This document shows, in pieces, positions 5,056-6,072 of a stretch of DNA of 6,072 nucleotides (the first letter of the stretch is position 1; every line of letters begins with the position of its first letter). A program made the position numbers and the translations under genes. Source of the stretch: an uncultured Lachnospiraceae bacterium (lineage in GTDB: Bacteria; Bacillota; Clostridia; Lachnospirales; Lachnospiraceae). The notes below the pieces were generated by a model, which saw nothing but the letters and a program-made list of their open reading frames with translations, ran no database searches and was not told the DNA's origin. Location: assembly GCA_905236585.1 (NCBI GenBank), contig CAJOQZ010000134.1:1-6072 (forward strand), read 5' to 3'.

Positions 5056-5463
5056 TCAAAATTTAAGCACATCCCGGATTTGCGCCATCTCCTCTTCCGA
5101 AAAGTTCTGATGTGACCATCCGATCATCGGAGCACCGTCTTTGTAGCGCGGGATCAGATGCACATGGAAATGGAAGACCGTCTGTCCGGCTGCTTCGCCG
5201 TTGTTCTGTAAGATATTAAATCCGTCGCAGTTCAACTTTTCGGTCATATGCGCCGCCAGTTTTTTCGCCAGCGGCAGTACCTTTGCCGCCGTATCGTCCG
5301 CGATTTCATAGACGTTGGCGTAATGCTCTTTCGGCAGGATCAGCGCGTGTCCCCTCGTTGCCGGAGCCGCATCCAAAATAACTTTGAAATCATCATCCTC
5401 GTAAATCGCATTCGTCGGTATCACGCCGTTCGCCAATTTACAAAAAATGCAGTCGTCTTTCAT
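5056..5463 (-). CDS. HIT-family (histidine triad) nucleotide-binding protein
   Basis: A 135-residue protein of the HIT superfamily, nearest to the Hint-like hydrolases that cleave adenosine 5'-phosphoramidate and related nucleotide conjugates. The signature HFHVHLIPR (98-106) contains the histidine triad His98, His100 and His102. CIFCK (5-9) supplies a cysteine pair often used, with a histidine (perhaps His47), to bind structural zinc. GHALILPKEHY (38-48) and NILQNNGEAAGQ (83-94) are typical. The length is full. Its ATG overlaps the upstream gene's stop by 4 nt (ATGA). The ribosome site (AGGAGAGGA) is formed by that gene's final codons, so co-translation is likely. The message ends at the shared terminator. 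The physiological substrate is unknown. Confidence 0.93.
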   Translation of the reverse strand: MKDDCIFCKLANGVIPTNAIYEDDDFKVILDAAPATRGHALILPKEHYANVYEIADDTAAKVLPLAKKLAAHMTEKLNCDGFNILQNNGEAAGQTVFHFHVHLIPRYKDGAPMIGWSHQNFSEEEMAQIRDVLKF

Positions 5464-6068
5464 GGTTCCTCTCCTCTCTGTGCAAATGGAAATAATTCGT
5501 CCAGCATCCGTATATTCATAAAGTTGCCGCGCGCCGACAGTTCTCCTGTCGCAAAAGCACGCTGAAATGTTTTTCTCCCGGCGACGATTTCGATCATAAT
5601 GTCCCGATCCATCTGGATATGCACGTCCGCCTCGTTGTAATCCGCATATTCGCAGGTCAGCCCATCTGGACGAACCTCCACGTACAGCGGATCTTTTTTT
5701 CCCTGAATGGCAAAACGATAGGTCGCCGCAAAATCCCTTTTAGGCAGATACGTCTTCCTAAAATCCGTGATAAACTCATTGACGCCCTCATCCACCGGCG
5801 CACCGTTCAAAAGATCCTTATACATCTTCGACAATTCCAATACGTCCGCTTTCTGCTGGCGGACCTTGTTGTCATCCGACGCGATCTCCGACGCGATCTC
5901 CGACTCCTGCGGCGTCATATTGATATGCTGCGTCCGAAGCACCTTGCGCGTAACCGCCTGATTGCTCGTCGGCAGCCCCGTTGACTTGCGGGAAATCGTC
6001 CGATAGAGATCCTGCGCTTTTTTATCGATGTAATCCAGATACGTTTCGTTGGACTTGAATGAGATCAT
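5460..6068 (-). CDS. SCP2 sterol-binding-like domain protein, start possibly outside the window
   Basis: A 202-residue protein with a C-terminal SCP2-like domain (about 94-196: FITDFRKTYLP, YRFAIQGKKDPLYVEV, ADVHIQMDRDIMIEIVAGR, AFATGELSARGN). The SCP2 fold forms a hydrophobic lipid-binding pocket; bacterial stand-alone members mostly have no known ligand. The first 90 residues are helical and charged without a recognised domain. A 12-nt tandem duplication encodes SEIASEIA (56-63). There is no signal peptide or membrane segment. The ATG at 6068 is preceded by GGAT at the window edge, so a ribosome site cannot be judged; the frame may continue upstream. Its last codons provide the HIT gene's ribosome site and the stop overlaps the HIT start, so the pair is an operon. 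The ligand and role are unknown. Confidence 0.78.
   Translation of the reverse strand: MISFKSNETYLDYIDKKAQDLYRTISRKSTGLPTSNQAVTRKVLRTQHINMTPQESEIASEIASDDNKVRQQKADVLELSKMYKDLLNGAPVDEGVNEFITDFRKTYLPKRDFAATYRFAIQGKKDPLYVEVRPDGLTCEYADYNEADVHIQMDRDIMIEIVAGRKTFQRAFATGELSARGNFMNIRMLDELFPFAQRGEEP
5881..5904. repeat. 12-bp tandem duplication inside the SCP2-domain gene
   Basis: GCGATCTCCGAC occurs twice in direct tandem (5881-5892 and 5893-5904). Its length is a multiple of three and keeps the frame, giving SEIASEIA at residues 56-63 in the linker ahead of the SCP2 domain. Such repeats can vary in copy number by replication slippage. Confidence 0.85.
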
Positions 6069-6072
6069 ATCC

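Overview
The window looks like a chromosomal segment of a Gram-positive anaerobe of the class Clostridia, most likely a Lachnospiraceae-type genome of middling GC. This is inferred from gene content: a biotin ligase without the N-terminal repressor domain, next to a small acidic protein of a family I associate with Lachnospiraceae (DUF6145-like), a DusB, and an E. coli-like ornithine carbamoyltransferase. Seven protein genes are supported. All are housekeeping types. I see no phage, insertion sequence, CRISPR or defence gene.

Layout. Positions 1-392 carry no credible gene but are packed with inverted repeats: a nested imperfect hairpin (97-173), a small one (171-185), two perfect long-arm hairpins directly abutting (200-241 and 242-300), and one copy of a roughly 76-bp dispersed repeat (321-396). 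A leftward operon follows, read 3590 to 393: argF (2601-3590), birA (1827-2597), the DUF6145-like gene (1508-1834) and dusB (393-1382). argF-birA and birA-DUF6145 are tightly coupled (3-nt gap, 8-nt overlap). dusB is set off by a 125-nt gap that begins with a perfect 12-bp palindrome over the previous stop codon. The divergent intergenic region 3591-3911 holds a good leftward argF promoter, a good rightward murG promoter, and between them a second, intact copy of the dispersed repeat. murG (3912-4979) is transcribed alone and ends at a bidirectional terminator (5013-5051). That terminator also serves the leftward pair SCP2-domain gene (5460-6068) and HIT gene (5056-5463), which overlap by 4 nt.

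How the genes work together. The operon combines arginine/citrulline metabolism, protein biotinylation and tRNA dihydrouridine modification, with no single pathway. murG performs the last cytoplasmic step of lipid II synthesis, outside any visible cell-wall cluster. The HIT and SCP2-domain proteins are probably co-translated, but their shared role is unknown.

The most unusual material is noncoding: the palindrome array at 97-300 and the two-copy repeat family, one copy of which overlaps the dusB stop codon. Whether these are structured RNAs, miniature mobile elements or DNA-level structures cannot be settled from one window.
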